NCBI RefSeq assembly: GCF_038002965.1
Contig: NZ_JBBOOE010000002.1
Coordinates: forward strand, 490,712-554,711
Direction: 5' to 3'
DNA: 64,000 nucleotides
Source of the DNA: Robertmurraya sp. FSL R5-0851
GTDB taxonomy: Bacteria > Bacillota > Bacilli > Bacillales > Cytobacillaceae
Of the stretch, positions 15,813-25,889 are shown in pieces; the first letter of the stretch is position 1; each line of letters opens with the position of its first letter. The notes beneath the pieces are model-generated. The model was not told where the DNA came from. It saw nothing but the letters and a program-made list of their open reading frames with translations, and made no database searches. Both the position numbers and the translations under genes were made by a program.

Positions 15813-16817
15813 TTAATCATACAATCCAAAGCTTGCTAGCCATGCAATAAACACAGTTGGAGCTCCGGTTAAAAATCTTGAATAGAGTACTGATGGCACC
15901 CCTACCTCTACTGTTTCTACCTCTGCTTCTGCTAACCCTAAGCCAACTGGAACAAAATCAGCAGCTGCCTGAGCATTGATTGCAAATAAGGCTGGTAGTG
16001 CTAGATGTGCAGGGATGTTACCTTTACCAATTTCTACACCAATTAAGGTACCTACTACTTGTGCAATAACTGCACCAGGGCCTAAGAATGGGGATAATAG
16101 CGGGAAGGAACAAACAAGAGCAATAACTATTAGTCCCCAAACATTTCCTGCAAACGGAGAAAGGAATTTTGCGAATACGTCACCGATTCCTGACTCAATG
16201 ATAATACCAATCAGCATCGCAACAAATGCCATAAAAGGAAGAATGGTTTTAATTACCGTATCAATTGCTTCACGTCCAGCTTGGTAAAAAACACTTGTAA
16301 TTGAACCCATAGCCATTCCTACTCGTGCCATGATCCCTTTAGGTGCTTGTTGTTCACTAATCTTTTTATTTGTGCTGTATTTGCCTTCTTGTTTTACCTC
16401 TGGAGTATTTTCTTCTTTTATACTTGATTGTTCTATTTGAGAAGCATTAGTAAGCTCAATATTATCAACCTTTACTCCTGATACATAAATATCTTCAGTA
16501 ATATGCTTAGCTAGAGGTCCACTTTGACCAGTAGGCATGATATTAATGGTAGGAATTCTCTTCTGTGGGTATAAACCACACCGCAACGTTCCACCACAGT
16601 CAATGATCACACAAGCCATTTCACTTTCTGGAACAGAAGTTTTAAATCCATCTACAAGCTCGCAACCAGTTAATTCAGCAATCTTATCAGCAATATCTGG
16701 TCTTTGACCACCTGTAATATAAACAACTTTATTTTTTTCATCCGTTGGGGTAATTACTAGAGGACCACCAAAGCCACCAGAACCTTTTGTTACTTTAATT
16801 GAGTTAAATGTTGTCAT
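15813..16817 (-). CDS. srlE: PTS glucitol/sorbitol-specific IIB/IIC1 component
   Basis: 334 residues. The N-terminal ~115 residues are the IIB domain; [11 protein letters not shown] holds the likely phosphorylated Cys. A variable Glu/Lys-rich linker (~115-165) leads to a membrane IIC domain with several helices ([50 protein letters not shown]). With SrlA it imports glucitol and phosphorylates it to glucitol 6-phosphate. The ATG at 16817 with AGGTGG upstream is preferred over GTG codons further out. Next to srlA with almost no gap. Confidence 0.9.
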   Translation of the reverse strand: MTTFNSIKVTKGSGGFGGPLVITPTDEKNKVVYITGGQRPDIADKIAELTGCELVDGFKTSVPESEMACVIIDCGGTLRCGLYPQKRIPTINIMPTGQSGPLAKHITEDIYVSGVKVDNIELTNASQIEQSSIKEENTPEVKQEGKYSTNKKISEQQAPKGIMARVGMAMGSITSVFYQAGREAIDTVIKTILPFMAFVAMLIGIIIESGIGDVFAKFLSPFAGNVWGLIVIALVCSFPLLSPFLGPGAVIAQVVGTLIGVEIGKGNIPAHLALPALFAINAQAAADFVPVGLGLAEAEVETVEVGVPSVLYSRFLTGAPTVFIAWLASFGLYD

Positions 16818-16829
16818 CTTTTCCACCAC

Positions 16830-17375
16830 CTATAATTGAACTGTGTCTTTTAATTTTACGTTTTGCTGTTTTGCCACATATGCTGTTGTTAAATCTGTTA
16901 CCCAACCTCTTAAAAAGTTCGTTACTATACCAACTAAGAAATAACGAAGAGCCAATTCTGTAACATCATGTCCAAGCGTTGTTATACCAGCAGCAATCCC
17001 TAAGAATACGAATAATTCACCTGGGTTAACATGTGGGAATAATCCATTATGTGTGTGACAAGAATAAGATGCGGCCGCGTAATAACTAGGCTTATATTTT
17101 TCTGGTAAGAAACGCCCTAGAGATAGTGTCATTGGATTTGCTAGAACGAATGTCCCAATAACCGGTAATACAAAATATCTTGTGAAAGGATTTTTACCTG
17201 ACTTTTTGGCTAATTTCTCTACTCTTTCCTGCCCAACAAAGTGTACAAGAGCATTCATCGCTACCAATAACATAATGAGAAGCGGTACTATACCAGTAAC
17301 AAGATCTACAAAAACCTCTCCACCATGTCTAAATAGATTCATAAATCCTTCAGCTGCTTTAATAACAAGTTCCAT
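16830..17375 (-). CDS. srlA: PTS glucitol/sorbitol-specific IIC2 component
   Basis: 181 residues with about four membrane helices. The segments [36 protein letters not shown] and [25 protein letters not shown] are characteristic of GutA/SrlA. It forms the glucitol channel together with the IIC1 part of SrlE. Close spacing to gutM and srlE shows one operon. Confidence 0.92.
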   Translation of the reverse strand: MELVIKAAEGFMNLFRHGGEVFVDLVTGIVPLLIMLLVAMNALVHFVGQERVEKLAKKSGKNPFTRYFVLPVIGTFVLANPMTLSLGRFLPEKYKPSYYAAASYSCHTHNGLFPHVNPGELFVFLGIAAGITTLGHDVTELALRYFLVGIVTNFLRGWVTDLTTAYVAKQQNVKLKDTVQL

Positions 17376-17389
17376 AAAACCACCCTTTT

Positions 17390-17815
17390 CTATTTCTTAT
17401 TAGGAATTAAATAATCAATCCAACCCTTTTTCACTCTTAGTTCTCCACCCTGTGAAATAATGTCATAACTTCTAAGGGCATCTGCAATAGCCAGCTTTGT
17501 TAATTTATCTAGCCCATTAAAATCCTCTTCAGCAATTTTTAACAAGTACTTTCCTTCAAAGCCTTTCAGTTCTCTCACCCGAGAAAACACTGTTACTCCC
17601 TGCATTTTTGCTGCTTTTATTATTTTATTTTTTTTATCAATACAAAACATAACAACTGTACCTGCTCTGAACATGCCTGTTTTCTTTCCTATGGCTACTC
17701 TACCCAATGCCCTCATTTCAGCATAGTTTTTATTGAAATGCCTAATTTGAAGAAACCCAAATATGCTCTGTACCAACCATGCTATACCTATAATAAGAAT
17801 CAAGTAAAAAATCAT
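17390..17815 (-). CDS. gutM: Glucitol operon activator GutM
   Basis: 141 residues with one N-terminal membrane helix ([22 protein letters not shown]) followed by the GutM-type soluble part ([30 protein letters not shown]). GutM/SrlM is a positive regulator of glucitol operons in enterobacteria and Firmicutes. It sits between the PRD regulator and the PTS genes, as usual. A cre-like site lies 30 bases upstream. Confidence 0.88.
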   Translation of the reverse strand: MIFYLILIIGIAWLVQSIFGFLQIRHFNKNYAEMRALGRVAIGKKTGMFRAGTVVMFCIDKKNKIIKAAKMQGVTVFSRVRELKGFEGKYLLKIAEEDFNGLDKLTKLAIADALRSYDIISQGGELRVKKGWIDYLIPNKK

Positions 17816-17844
17816 ATTTTGTCTCTCCTATCCCCTAAAATGCC

Positions 17845-17858
17845 GGAAACGCTTTCCA
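17845..17858 (-). promoter_or_regulatory. Candidate cre site (CcpA) before gutM
   Basis: GGAAACGCTTTCCA is a near-perfect palindrome close to the cre consensus TGWAANCGNTNWCA, with the central CG intact. Placed between the regulator gene and gutM, it would allow catabolite repression of the PTS half of the operon. Confidence 0.6.
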
Positions 17859-17878
17859 AAAGTTGTATGAAATATTAA

Positions 17879-19804
17879 CTACATTCTTACTGCCTTTTCT
17901 AGTAATTGAGCAAGCGCATGATAATTATCTACATTAGCAAGCTGGTGAGTAAGTTCTGTGTTATTTGCTATTTTTAATATTTCATCATAAAGTCTAACAA
18001 TAAAGTGTTCACTATTATCAATTTGATTTTCTGGCAATGCCAGCAAGAAAATTACCTTTACTTCTTTTCCTTCTACATTTATCTTTTCAGGAAAAACACC
18101 AAGTGCAAGTTCTACTGAGTTAGAGTTTTTATTGATCGTGTGTGGAAAGGCGATATAATTCCCAAATATCATGGATCCTTTTTTTTCTCTCTCCTCCATG
18201 CGTTCCTTAAATCCTTCATCCAAGTAGCCCTGAACTATTAAGGCCTCAATCATAGTTTCTACACCTTTGTGGTAACCCTTGCCACTATCTAAGATGAAAA
18301 ATTTTTCCTCTGTAATGAGTCCTCTTAAAATGGATTGGTATTCACCTTCATTATTTATCTTTAAATTTTTCATAAAGGTAGCTACTTCAATCTCTTTGTT
18401 TACCTTTCTTTCATCAAAAATCTCGCTGATTTTCACCAAAGGAATGCTTGGTTCAAAAGGTAATTTCACTGTTGAAAAGGCGATATCATAATTGCTTATG
18501 AGATCTTCTGTGACCTCATTATCAGAGAATAGATCTAGCTCAGTTTTATTATTTAGAACTCTTTCTAATTGCATGGCTATTAATTTTGCTGTTCCTCTTC
18601 CAGTTCCACAAATGACTGCTGCCTTCCTGAATCTTTTAACTTTTACGTCATTATTTGCTATAAACACCCCAAAATAAAATGCCAAGTACCCTAGTTCGTC
18701 CTCTGATACTACTAAACCACTCTGTATTTCAATCACTTGTCCTGCAATCTCTGCCATTTTGTAAGCGACAGGATATTTCTCCTTCACATCTCCCAGCAAC
18801 GGGTTTTTCAACCGGAGACCAAATAACAATCGATTGAGCATAAAAGTAAGATGATATTGGAGATCTATAAAAAAGGAATGATGTTCATGAATGATTTCTT
18901 TTTTAAAACCTAATTGTTCAATAATCTGTTCAAGTAATCTTTTAACATCTTCTGTTATTTTAACCTCTGCCAATGATCGATTATTGGTTGGTGTCCGTCT
19001 ACCCGCTATAGGTATTGTGATAAAGAGAATTTCTAGCTCTGGAATATTAATTGGTAGCTTTGATTCCAAAACCTTTATAATTTCAACAGCTAATTCATAA
19101 TCTTTTGTTCCTAATAACTTTTCATGTTTTTCATTCAGTTTCTTTAAGGAATGATTTTTTAGCAAACGATCTAACATTACGATAATAAATTCTAATAATC
19201 TCGTTTTAGTTGTAGATTCAAAATCATATTTATTGCAGATTTCTACAACTTCTTCAAGGATATCTACATCAATTGGATAATTACCATATAATAAATCAAA
19301 CATGTTATCCAAGATAAAGAATCTTTTATCGTGCTCTTCACCAATTAATTGCATTCCTTTGTTTTGCTTGCCCTGGATTACTAAATTATAAGTTCCTAAG
19401 GAAACTGATGCCTTTTTTAGTTCGTTTATTATGGTAGTTCTCCCCAAATGCATCTCATATGCTAAGTCATCTAAAGTGTATGTTTCTTCGCTGTTTATCA
19501 AACAGTTGATAATAAAGGCTATCCTTTGTTTTGACGTATCTAAATTTTCGTTTTCTGAACTTCTTCTATTTATTAAGTTATGAAATGGATCATTTTCCTT
19601 AATGTCTAGACGATAGCCTTTTCCTCTTTCATTTGTAATTAAAGCCAAATCAATTAAATCCTTATTTAATTGATTTATATCATTTCGGATTGTTCTAGGA
19701 CTAACTCCTACTAGTTGTGCTATTTCCTCTAACGAACAGGATGTTTTCTTTTGTAATACCTCTATTATCTGAACCTTTCTTTCGTCCAGTTTAAATTCAG
19801 ACAT
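17879..19804 (-). CDS. PRD-containing transcriptional regulator (GutR/MtlR-type)
   Basis: 641 residues. Order of domains: HTH_11/DeoR-like helix-turn-helix (SCSLEEIAQLVGVSPRTIRNDINQLN, ~16-45), a second HTH (~95-135), two PTS regulation domains (~180-400, with His such as HEHHSFFIDLQYH), a IIB-Gat-like domain (VICGTGRGTAKLIAMQLERVL, ~400-480) and a IIA-type C-terminal domain (~500-640) with phospho-His in AFPHTI. It senses PTS phosphorylation and turns on the glucitol genes. A DNA-binding activator is likelier than an RNA antiterminator because the N-terminus is HTH, not CAT. The 108 bases to srlD hold a possible hairpin but no clear promoter. Confidence 0.85.
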   Translation of the reverse strand: MSEFKLDERKVQIIEVLQKKTSCSLEEIAQLVGVSPRTIRNDINQLNKDLIDLALITNERGKGYRLDIKENDPFHNLINRRSSENENLDTSKQRIAFIINCLINSEETYTLDDLAYEMHLGRTTIINELKKASVSLGTYNLVIQGKQNKGMQLIGEEHDKRFFILDNMFDLLYGNYPIDVDILEEVVEICNKYDFESTTKTRLLEFIIVMLDRLLKNHSLKKLNEKHEKLLGTKDYELAVEIIKVLESKLPINIPELEILFITIPIAGRRTPTNNRSLAEVKITEDVKRLLEQIIEQLGFKKEIIHEHHSFFIDLQYHLTFMLNRLLFGLRLKNPLLGDVKEKYPVAYKMAEIAGQVIEIQSGLVVSEDELGYLAFYFGVFIANNDVKVKRFRKAAVICGTGRGTAKLIAMQLERVLNNKTELDLFSDNEVTEDLISNYDIAFSTVKLPFEPSIPLVKISEIFDERKVNKEIEVATFMKNLKINNEGEYQSILRGLITEEKFFILDSGKGYHKGVETMIEALIVQGYLDEGFKERMEEREKKGSMIFGNYIAFPHTINKNSNSVELALGVFPEKINVEGKEVKVIFLLALPENQIDNSEHFIVRLYDEILKIANNTELTHQLANVDNYHALAQLLEKAVRM

Positions 19805-19912
19805 TTCATCACCTCTTTCAATAATGGGCCGTTTAGTGGAGGAATAGGTGCGAGAATCCTTTTCCCCCTGGCACCCATCAGGCTTTGACTTGTCTTTTGG
19901 ACCTTAGCTTAC

Positions 19913-20713
19913 TTATCCTCGTGATTTTCCGCCCGAAATATTAAATGTCGTACCTGTTATATAACTTGCACGATCAGAAGCTAAATAAGAAACAAGATCG
20001 CCTATTTCTGTTAACTTTCCTTCTCTTCCAAGAGGAATTGATTTACTATAATCTGTTGATAATCCATCTACTGTAACGCCACGTGTATATGCTAGGGCTT
20101 CATTATAAGCGTCTGTTCTTAATCCTGTTGTTTCTATAATTCCTGGAGCAATTGCAACCACTCGGATATCGAACTTTCCTAATTCCTTTGCCCAAGCACG
20201 TGAGAAAGAGATTACAGCCCCTTTTGTTGCTGAATAACAACTTTGACCAGCTGACCCTTCTTGGCCTGCCTCGGATGCAACATTTATAATAACACCCTTA
20301 TTTTGTTTTATCATTTCTTTTGCAGCAGCTTGTGCAAAAAGATATGGCCCCTTTTGATTAACTGCTACCATTAAATCAAAATCTTTTTCACTTAGCTCAT
20401 ACTCAGGTTTATCTCCCTTATCATCGACTAATAACCTTGGTAAATTGATTCCAGCATTGTTTATTAGTATATCCACTGCACCGTAAAGCTCAACAGTACT
20501 ACCAACTACTCGCTCAACACTTTCCTTCTTTGTTACATCACACTTTAAGATGTATGCACCACTTTCTAGTTGTCCTTCCTCACCGTTTAGGTCAGCAACA
20601 ACTACTTTTGCACCATTTTTTATAAGTTCATTAGTAATGTTTAACCCGATTCCAGAAGCTCCACCAGTAACAATGGCAACTTTTCCTTCTAAACCTAACC
20701 AAGTGTTATCCAT
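19913..20713 (-). CDS. Sorbitol-6-phosphate dehydrogenase-like SDR
   Basis: 266 residues, classical short-chain dehydrogenase. The NAD-binding TGGASGIG (about residues 15-22), NNAGINLPR, and catalytic Ser-(x)12-Tyr-x-x-x-Lys in CYSATKGAVISFSRAWAKE are seen. Next to glucitol PTS genes it should oxidise glucitol 6-phosphate to fructose 6-phosphate (SrlD role). The ATG at 20713 with CAAGGAGGT upstream is chosen over an earlier frame start. First gene of the operon. Confidence 0.85.
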   Translation of the reverse strand: MDNTWLGLEGKVAIVTGGASGIGLNITNELIKNGAKVVVADLNGEEGQLESGAYILKCDVTKKESVERVVGSTVELYGAVDILINNAGINLPRLLVDDKGDKPEYELSEKDFDLMVAVNQKGPYLFAQAAAKEMIKQNKGVIINVASEAGQEGSAGQSCYSATKGAVISFSRAWAKELGKFDIRVVAIAPGIIETTGLRTDAYNEALAYTRGVTVDGLSTDYSKSIPLGREGKLTEIGDLVSYLASDRASYITGTTFNISGGKSRG

Positions 20714-20734
20714 GCTCTTACCTCCTTGTTTTAA

Positions 20735-20790
20735 TGAAAACACTTTCAACCCCTGGCTTTATTATAAGAATAATAGAGTTCATGATTAAT
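20735..20790 (-). promoter_or_regulatory. Promoter region and cre site of the glucitol operon
   Basis: On the minus strand a -10 TATAAT lies at 20761-20766; the -35 (near 20784-20789) is poor, fitting an activator-dependent promoter. A cre-like palindrome TGAAAACACTTTCA (20735-20748) follows just after the expected start site, where CcpA would block elongation. Confidence 0.6.
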
Positions 20791-21067
20791 ACATACTTTT
20801 TCACACTAATTTGAAAATTAGTGTATTTTTCTATAGTTGGAGTAAACCGAACGGGGGATTCTTCAGAAATAAAAAACTAATAGACTGCTAACAAACTAGG
20901 ATGAACAAATAATTTGGTGATATGTGCTCGATGATATCCTTCTTTCTGTAGTGTAACTGTAGCTTATCTAGTAGCACATATTTCTGTAATTTAATCTAAA
21001 AAAGACTAGTCATCATACGAGGCCACTGAAAAACTTACTTTTTTTATTCTCGAATCTCAGTTCAATA

Positions 21068-21118
21068 CAAAAAAGGCAATTTGCCGTCTGTTTTTTAGAC
21101 GGTAAATTGCCTTTTTTC
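21068..21118. terminator. Bidirectional terminator
   Basis: AAAAAGGCAATTTGCCGTCT pairs with AGACGGTAAATTGCCTTTTT (one mismatch) around a U-rich loop; T-runs exist on both sides. The 270 bases between srlD's promoter and this hairpin show no gene. Confidence 0.85.
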
Positions 21119-21151
21119 CGTTTCTCTTTTATTCTTTTTCATTAAGGAGTT

Positions 21152-21478
21152 TTAGGATCCACCCGGGCGGCGATAGCTATGAGAGTATGACTTGATTGCA
21201 TCACCGACAGTGGGAGTGTAGATGATTGGGAGCATTTCTGCTAAGTGTTCTCTTAAAAGCTGGTAAAACAAAACGACATTACGGTTATAATAAATCATAA
21301 AGTAGACCCTGTTTAAATAGATTCGTCGTACGCATCGAATATTGTTCATAAAACCTATTTACTTGTTCATCCAGGGTGAGCACTTGTGGCGGTAACAGAC
21401 CGTCGAGTCCAAGGTCTTCCCTTTCCTTTTTCGTAAAAGCTGTTCCTTTATTCAAAAAAGGATTAGTGAGAACCTTTA
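21152..21478 (-). pseudogene. Malic enzyme relic (N-terminal part)
   Basis: Reading across frames on the minus strand gives KVLTNPFLNKGTAFTKKERE, then LGLDGLLPPQVLTLDEQV, then [28 protein letters not shown], all from the N-terminal domain of NAD-dependent malic enzyme. At least one frameshift and a stop break it, and everything after SYRRPGGS is missing. It is a decayed fragment, not a gene. Confidence 0.8.
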
Positions 21479-21506
21479 TTAGTTACTGCTGATTTTGATT
21501 ATATAA

Positions 21507-21617
21507 AAGATTTTCCAGCATACTATTATGGCGATTAATACAGCTATTTTTGTCGCAATTGTTTCAGCTTGTATCATAACCATGGTAATTGGGTTTGATG
21601 AAGAATTACTCAGATAA
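21507..21617 (+). pseudogene. PTS IIC C-terminal relic
   Basis: A 36-codon frame ending in a membrane helix IMAINTAIFVAIVSACIITMVIGFDEELLR resembles the last helix of sugar PTS EIIC/EIIBC proteins. The front is lost. It is followed by a IIA start, as in PTS operons. Confidence 0.5.
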
Positions 21618-21640
21618 ACGTTTGAAAGGATTTGAGAATA

Positions 21641-21727
21641 GTGTTTAATATTTTCAAGAAGAAAAATAAAGTTACCGAGATATACTCACCTGTAATAGGG
21701 AGTATCCATGATATAGAAACTAATTAG
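21641..21727 (+). pseudogene. PTS glucose-type IIA, truncated after 28 codons
   Basis: A GTG start with GAAAGGA upstream opens FNIFKKKNKVTEIYSPVIGSIHDI, the start of a Crr-type EIIA. The frame stops exactly where the 125-bp repeat begins (21723), so the gene was cut by that junction. Confidence 0.7.
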
Positions 21728-21847
21728 TGTTAATAGAAGTTTTGCGAAGATATTTATTAAAACAGAAATGTCTCAAGCCAGTGTTACCAACGGTTTGAGA
21801 CGTTTAAGATTCCATCGACAATTAGCGTTAAAAGGTTACATGCGATC
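21723..21847 (+). repeat. 125-bp structured repeat, copy A
   Basis: Begins ATTAGTGTTAATAGAAG, holds a central hairpin (GTCTCAA/TTGAGAC arms) and ends AATTAGCGTTAAAA plus the core GGTTACATGCGATC (21834-21847). The start also reads as a gene tail VLIEVLRRYL. Copies B (40673) and C (62077) have nearly the same length and ends but different flanks. Here it interrupts a PTS IIA gene on the left and runs into a thiF tail on the right. Confidence 0.85.
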
Positions 21848-21999
21848 CACTGATGTATTAAAAGCAGAATAATTATTTAGAATATAATTTAAAGCTGAGG
21901 AAACAAATTAACATAGAAGTAAAAGGATAGATGACCAGGAATAATACCTGTAAGCATCTATCCTTTTTTTTATAACCAATAACTCGTTTTAGTAAACAA
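21834..21999 (+). pseudogene. Second, divergent thiF tail with terminator
   Basis: After the core the frame reads GYMRSTDVLKAE and stops; the local thiF ends GYMRSTDVKA. The terminator that follows is also conserved (21925-21976). Only the last codons are present, joined at the core to repeat copy A. It is a displaced thiF end from a related but not identical replicon. Confidence 0.85.
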
Positions 22000-22017
22000 A
22001 AATAGTGACTGTTGTTA

Positions 22018-22058
22018 AACTAAAGCCCCCTTTAATTTAAGTACAAACCTTCACAAAG
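22018..22058 (+). repeat. Solo insertion-sequence-like end
   Basis: TTTAATTTAAGTACAAACCTTCACAAAG resembles sequences at 33988-34014 and, inverted, at 28478-28502 and about 40605-40635. It looks like one terminal repeat of an IS whose body is gone; stretches between 22058 and 22155 show no gene. Confidence 0.45.
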
Positions 22059-22159
22059 TTAAAGAAAAAAGCGAACCTCCACTTTGGGGAAATCGGGATT
22101 TTCATTTATTTTACCATCAAACATTACAGGCTCTAACGATACTGTTTATCCTGAGCAAA

Positions 22160-22203
22160 AAAAATACACCATTGAGAGAAATTTCCCTATGGTGCATTTT
22201 TTT
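22160..22203. terminator. Terminator overlapping the end of the reductase pseudogene
   Basis: AAATACACCAT pairs with ATGGTGCATTT, with A-run and T-run on the outsides, so it could stop transcription from both sides. The old stop codon of the reductase lies inside it. Confidence 0.75.
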
Positions 22204-23187
22204 GTAATTTAGTTGATTTTGATTGGAAGTGTGTTTCATCAATATCAATTTTAGATAAAGCATTATTAAGATTGTCTAAATCTTCTTTTGTTAATTCTAT
22301 AACAGCTCCACCTAAGTTTTCTTCTAATCTGTGTAATTTTGTAGTACCTGGGATTGAATAATAAATGGTTTTTGAGCTAATTCCCAGGCTAGTACCACTT
22401 GGGCAGATGTTGCGTTCTTGCTTTTAGCAACCTCAGCAATTAATGTTAATAATGCTTGGTTATGGTCAATCACTTCAGGGTTGAATCTTCCCATGAAGTT
22501 TCTATAGTCATCTTCATCATATTTTGTATCTTTTGTATATTTTCCGCTTAAAAAACCATTTCCTAATGGGCTGTAAGCAACAAAAGAAATCCCTAACTCT
22601 TCACATATATCAAATAATTCCTTTTCAGGTTCACGCCACATCATTGAATATTGATTTTCAATTGCAGCTATTGGACATACAGCATGTGCACGCTTCATAT
22701 AATCAATTGGTGCATTAGATAGCCCCCATGCTTTAATTTTTCCTTCTGCCATTAGTTCTTTCATTGTTGTTGCAACAGCTTCTGGTTCTACATTAGGGTC
22801 AATACGATGTTGATAATATAAATCAATGCAATCTACTTTCAATCTTTTTAACGAACCCTCCATTTGTTCTCTAATGGATTCTGGTTTGCTATTTAAAATA
22901 TGTTGAGGGCGATCATTTACAATATCTGTCCCAGTGATTCCGAATTTAGTCGCAATCACAACCTGCTCTCGAACTGGTGCAAGTACTTCGCCCAATAATT
23001 CTTCGTTGGATTCTCCATAAACAACAGCAGTATCAAAGAAATTGCACCCTAGGTCAACAGCTCTACGAATCAATTTGACCATTTCATCACGGTCAGCGGG
23101 TTTCCCATAAGCATGGTCCATTCCCATACAGCCTAAACCAATTGCAGATACTTTTAATCCACTATTTCCCAATTTTCTCATTTCCAT
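22187..23187 (-). pseudogene. Aldo/keto reductase with a one-base deletion
   Basis: The first 277 codons give a normal aldo/keto reductase of the YhdN/Tas type: GLGCMGM, FFDTAVVYG with Asp and Tyr, ATKFG with Lys, and DLYYQHRIDP with His. At KPFII the frame shifts: one C is missing where IPGTTKLHRLEENLGGAVIEL should follow, and the ORF ends early at 22324. Reading on in the other frame gives the full C-terminus to a stop at 22187. One base restores the gene, so this is either a very young pseudogene or a sequencing error. Confidence 0.85.
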
Positions 23188-23239
23188 ATTAACACTCTAT
23201 GCCCCTTGCTTTTTTCGCTATATTGTACAAAAATGAGTA

Positions 23240-24103
<864 letters not shown>

Positions 24104-24163
24104 CTATTTATTTAATTTTGAGTGTCTTTTTTTGTCCACTCTATTTGTGTATTTAATAGTATG

Positions 24164-24529
24164 TTATTGTGTTAACAGCCTTGTGAAAGACATTGATGCC
24201 AACTTCCATTGTTCCTCCTGTTGCACATATACCTCAGTAACCACAAACGGATTCGTTACTTCATTTCCCCCAACAACAGCTACTAGGACTACTTTATTTA
24301 GAAGAATGGCAGTTTTACCAATTAGCTGAACAGATGTTTCTTGAATATCTATATTCTTATAAATAATAGAACCGTTATTAATTACGTCAATTTCCTCGTT
24401 CTTAGAAAATGTAGCCCCCATGTGCACGAAAACTGCTTTTTCGTGAAAGAGATTACTTAAATCATATAGTTGTCTCTCCATCATCCATTCCCATTTATTC
24501 TTTGAAAGAGCTATAATTGATTGTTCCAT
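24164..24529 (-). CDS. SnoaL/DUF4440-like (NTF2 fold) protein
   Basis: 121 residues, small alpha+beta protein typical of NTF2-like DUF4440 proteins: an N-terminal helix with WEWMMERQLYDLSNLFHEKAVFVHMG, then a cone of strands ending in EQWKLASMSFTRL. No catalytic residue can be assigned. It shares direction and neighbourhood with the two reductases. Confidence 0.7.
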   Translation of the reverse strand: MEQSIIALSKNKWEWMMERQLYDLSNLFHEKAVFVHMGATFSKNEEIDVINNGSIIYKNIDIQETSVQLIGKTAILLNKVVLVAVVGGNEVTNPFVVTEVYVQQEEQWKLASMSFTRLLTQ

Positions 24530-24804
24530 ATTTATACCACTCCCTTTTTACTATTATTTCTTAATTCAATCCTTTTTACGTTCACATTCATGTTTTTTAA
24601 AATGTGAAGAGCACCAAAGCTAAGAATAGTCATCTCAACACATTTAAAGATGTAGTAAAACTAATATTTATTATACGTAAATATTAAAAAAACCTATTAT
24701 CTATTCGTGTTCAATGTTTGCCTAATCCTCTTTAGGTGCATTTACAGAACCATATTTTTCAAATTATAATGTACATACAAATCACAAAGAGAAGGGGAGA
24801 ATTC

Positions 24805-25722
24805 ATGCAAGAGAAAACATTAACTCAGCAAGCAGAACTAGCAAGAATCATCGAGCGTCATACAGGTACGAACGGTGTTCACGAGACTGCTATTCCTTCG
24901 TTGTCTTTTGTTCGACGTTATACTGATAAAGATCCCAACTATGGGGTATACAAGCCATCTCTTTGTATTACGGCTCAAGGTGTGAAAGAGGTATCGGTAG
25001 GAATGGAGGACTTTAGATACGGACCTGGAGATTACCTTGTTGCATCTGTCGACTTACCAGCAACAAGCCACATCATTGAAACATCGCCTGAAAGTCCTTA
25101 TCTAGGTTTCATACTAGAACTTACTACAAATGAAATACTGGAGGTTTTGGGCGATGCAAACTTTTCATCTGCTTCAGAAGGAAGTTCAGGGCGAGGCATG
25201 TTTGTTAGCAGACTTAATCCTTCTTTGTTCGATGCTGTAGTGAGATTAGTTCGACTACTAGATACCCCAGAAGATATTCCGACACTTGCTCCTTTATTCA
25301 CAAAAGAAGTGATTTATAAAGTTCTTAAGGGGGAGCATGGAGATACGCTTAAGAAAATTGTAGTAAAAGGCAACAGTGCCTATCAAATTAAAAATGCCAT
25401 CCAACTAATTATGACTAACTATGATAAACCTATTAGGGTTGAACAACTGGCAGAAACAGCCAATATGAGTGTTTCTGCGTTTCATAAGCATTTTAAAGAA
25501 GTAGCTGCAATGAGCCCTATTCAATTCCAAAAACAATTAAAACTTCAGGAAGCTCGTCGTCTGTTATTATCGGAGGCCACAGATGCCGCTGCTGTGGCCT
25601 ATCGTGTAGGCTATGAAAGCCCATCGCAATTCAGCCGTGAATATTCACGTATGTTTGGTTTACCGCCAATAGAAGATATAAAGCGCCTTAGAGAAAAACA
25701 CGAACAGAGGTTAAATGCTTAG
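24805..25722 (+). CDS. AraC-family transcriptional regulator
   Basis: 305 residues. The N-terminal ~190 residues are the AraC_N cupin type (PSLCITAQGVKEVSVGMEDFRYGPGDYLVASVDLPATSHI). The C-terminal ~100 residues hold the two helix-turn-helix motifs: VEQLAETANMSVSAFHKHFKEVAAMSPIQFQKQLKLQEARRLL and AAAVAYRVGYESPSQFSREYSRMFG. The ATG at 24805 has GGGGAG upstream; an earlier frame start is rejected. Divergent from the reductase/NTF2 genes, which it probably regulates; such regulators often accompany aldehyde-responsive reductases. Confidence 0.88.
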   Translation: MQEKTLTQQAELARIIERHTGTNGVHETAIPSLSFVRRYTDKDPNYGVYKPSLCITAQGVKEVSVGMEDFRYGPGDYLVASVDLPATSHIIETSPESPYLGFILELTTNEILEVLGDANFSSASEGSSGRGMFVSRLNPSLFDAVVRLVRLLDTPEDIPTLAPLFTKEVIYKVLKGEHGDTLKKIVVKGNSAYQIKNAIQLIMTNYDKPIRVEQLAETANMSVSAFHKHFKEVAAMSPIQFQKQLKLQEARRLLLSEATDAAAVAYRVGYESPSQFSREYSRMFGLPPIEDIKRLREKHEQRLNA

Positions 25723-25889
25723 CCAAAAGTCTTGATTAAAAATTAGTTAGAAATGTCGATTTCCCATGTGGAGGTCGGCTTTTTACTTATAGGGATTGGG
25801 CTCAATGACCCGATTGTTTTATAAGCAAAAAAGCATCCCTTATTTTAAACGAACGCTTCTTTGTTTAAGTTCTATGCATCAGAAAACTA

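Noticed and set aside
17182..19100. Plus-strand ORFs opposite the glucitol operon
   Set aside because: All are short, antisense to recognised genes and low in protein character.
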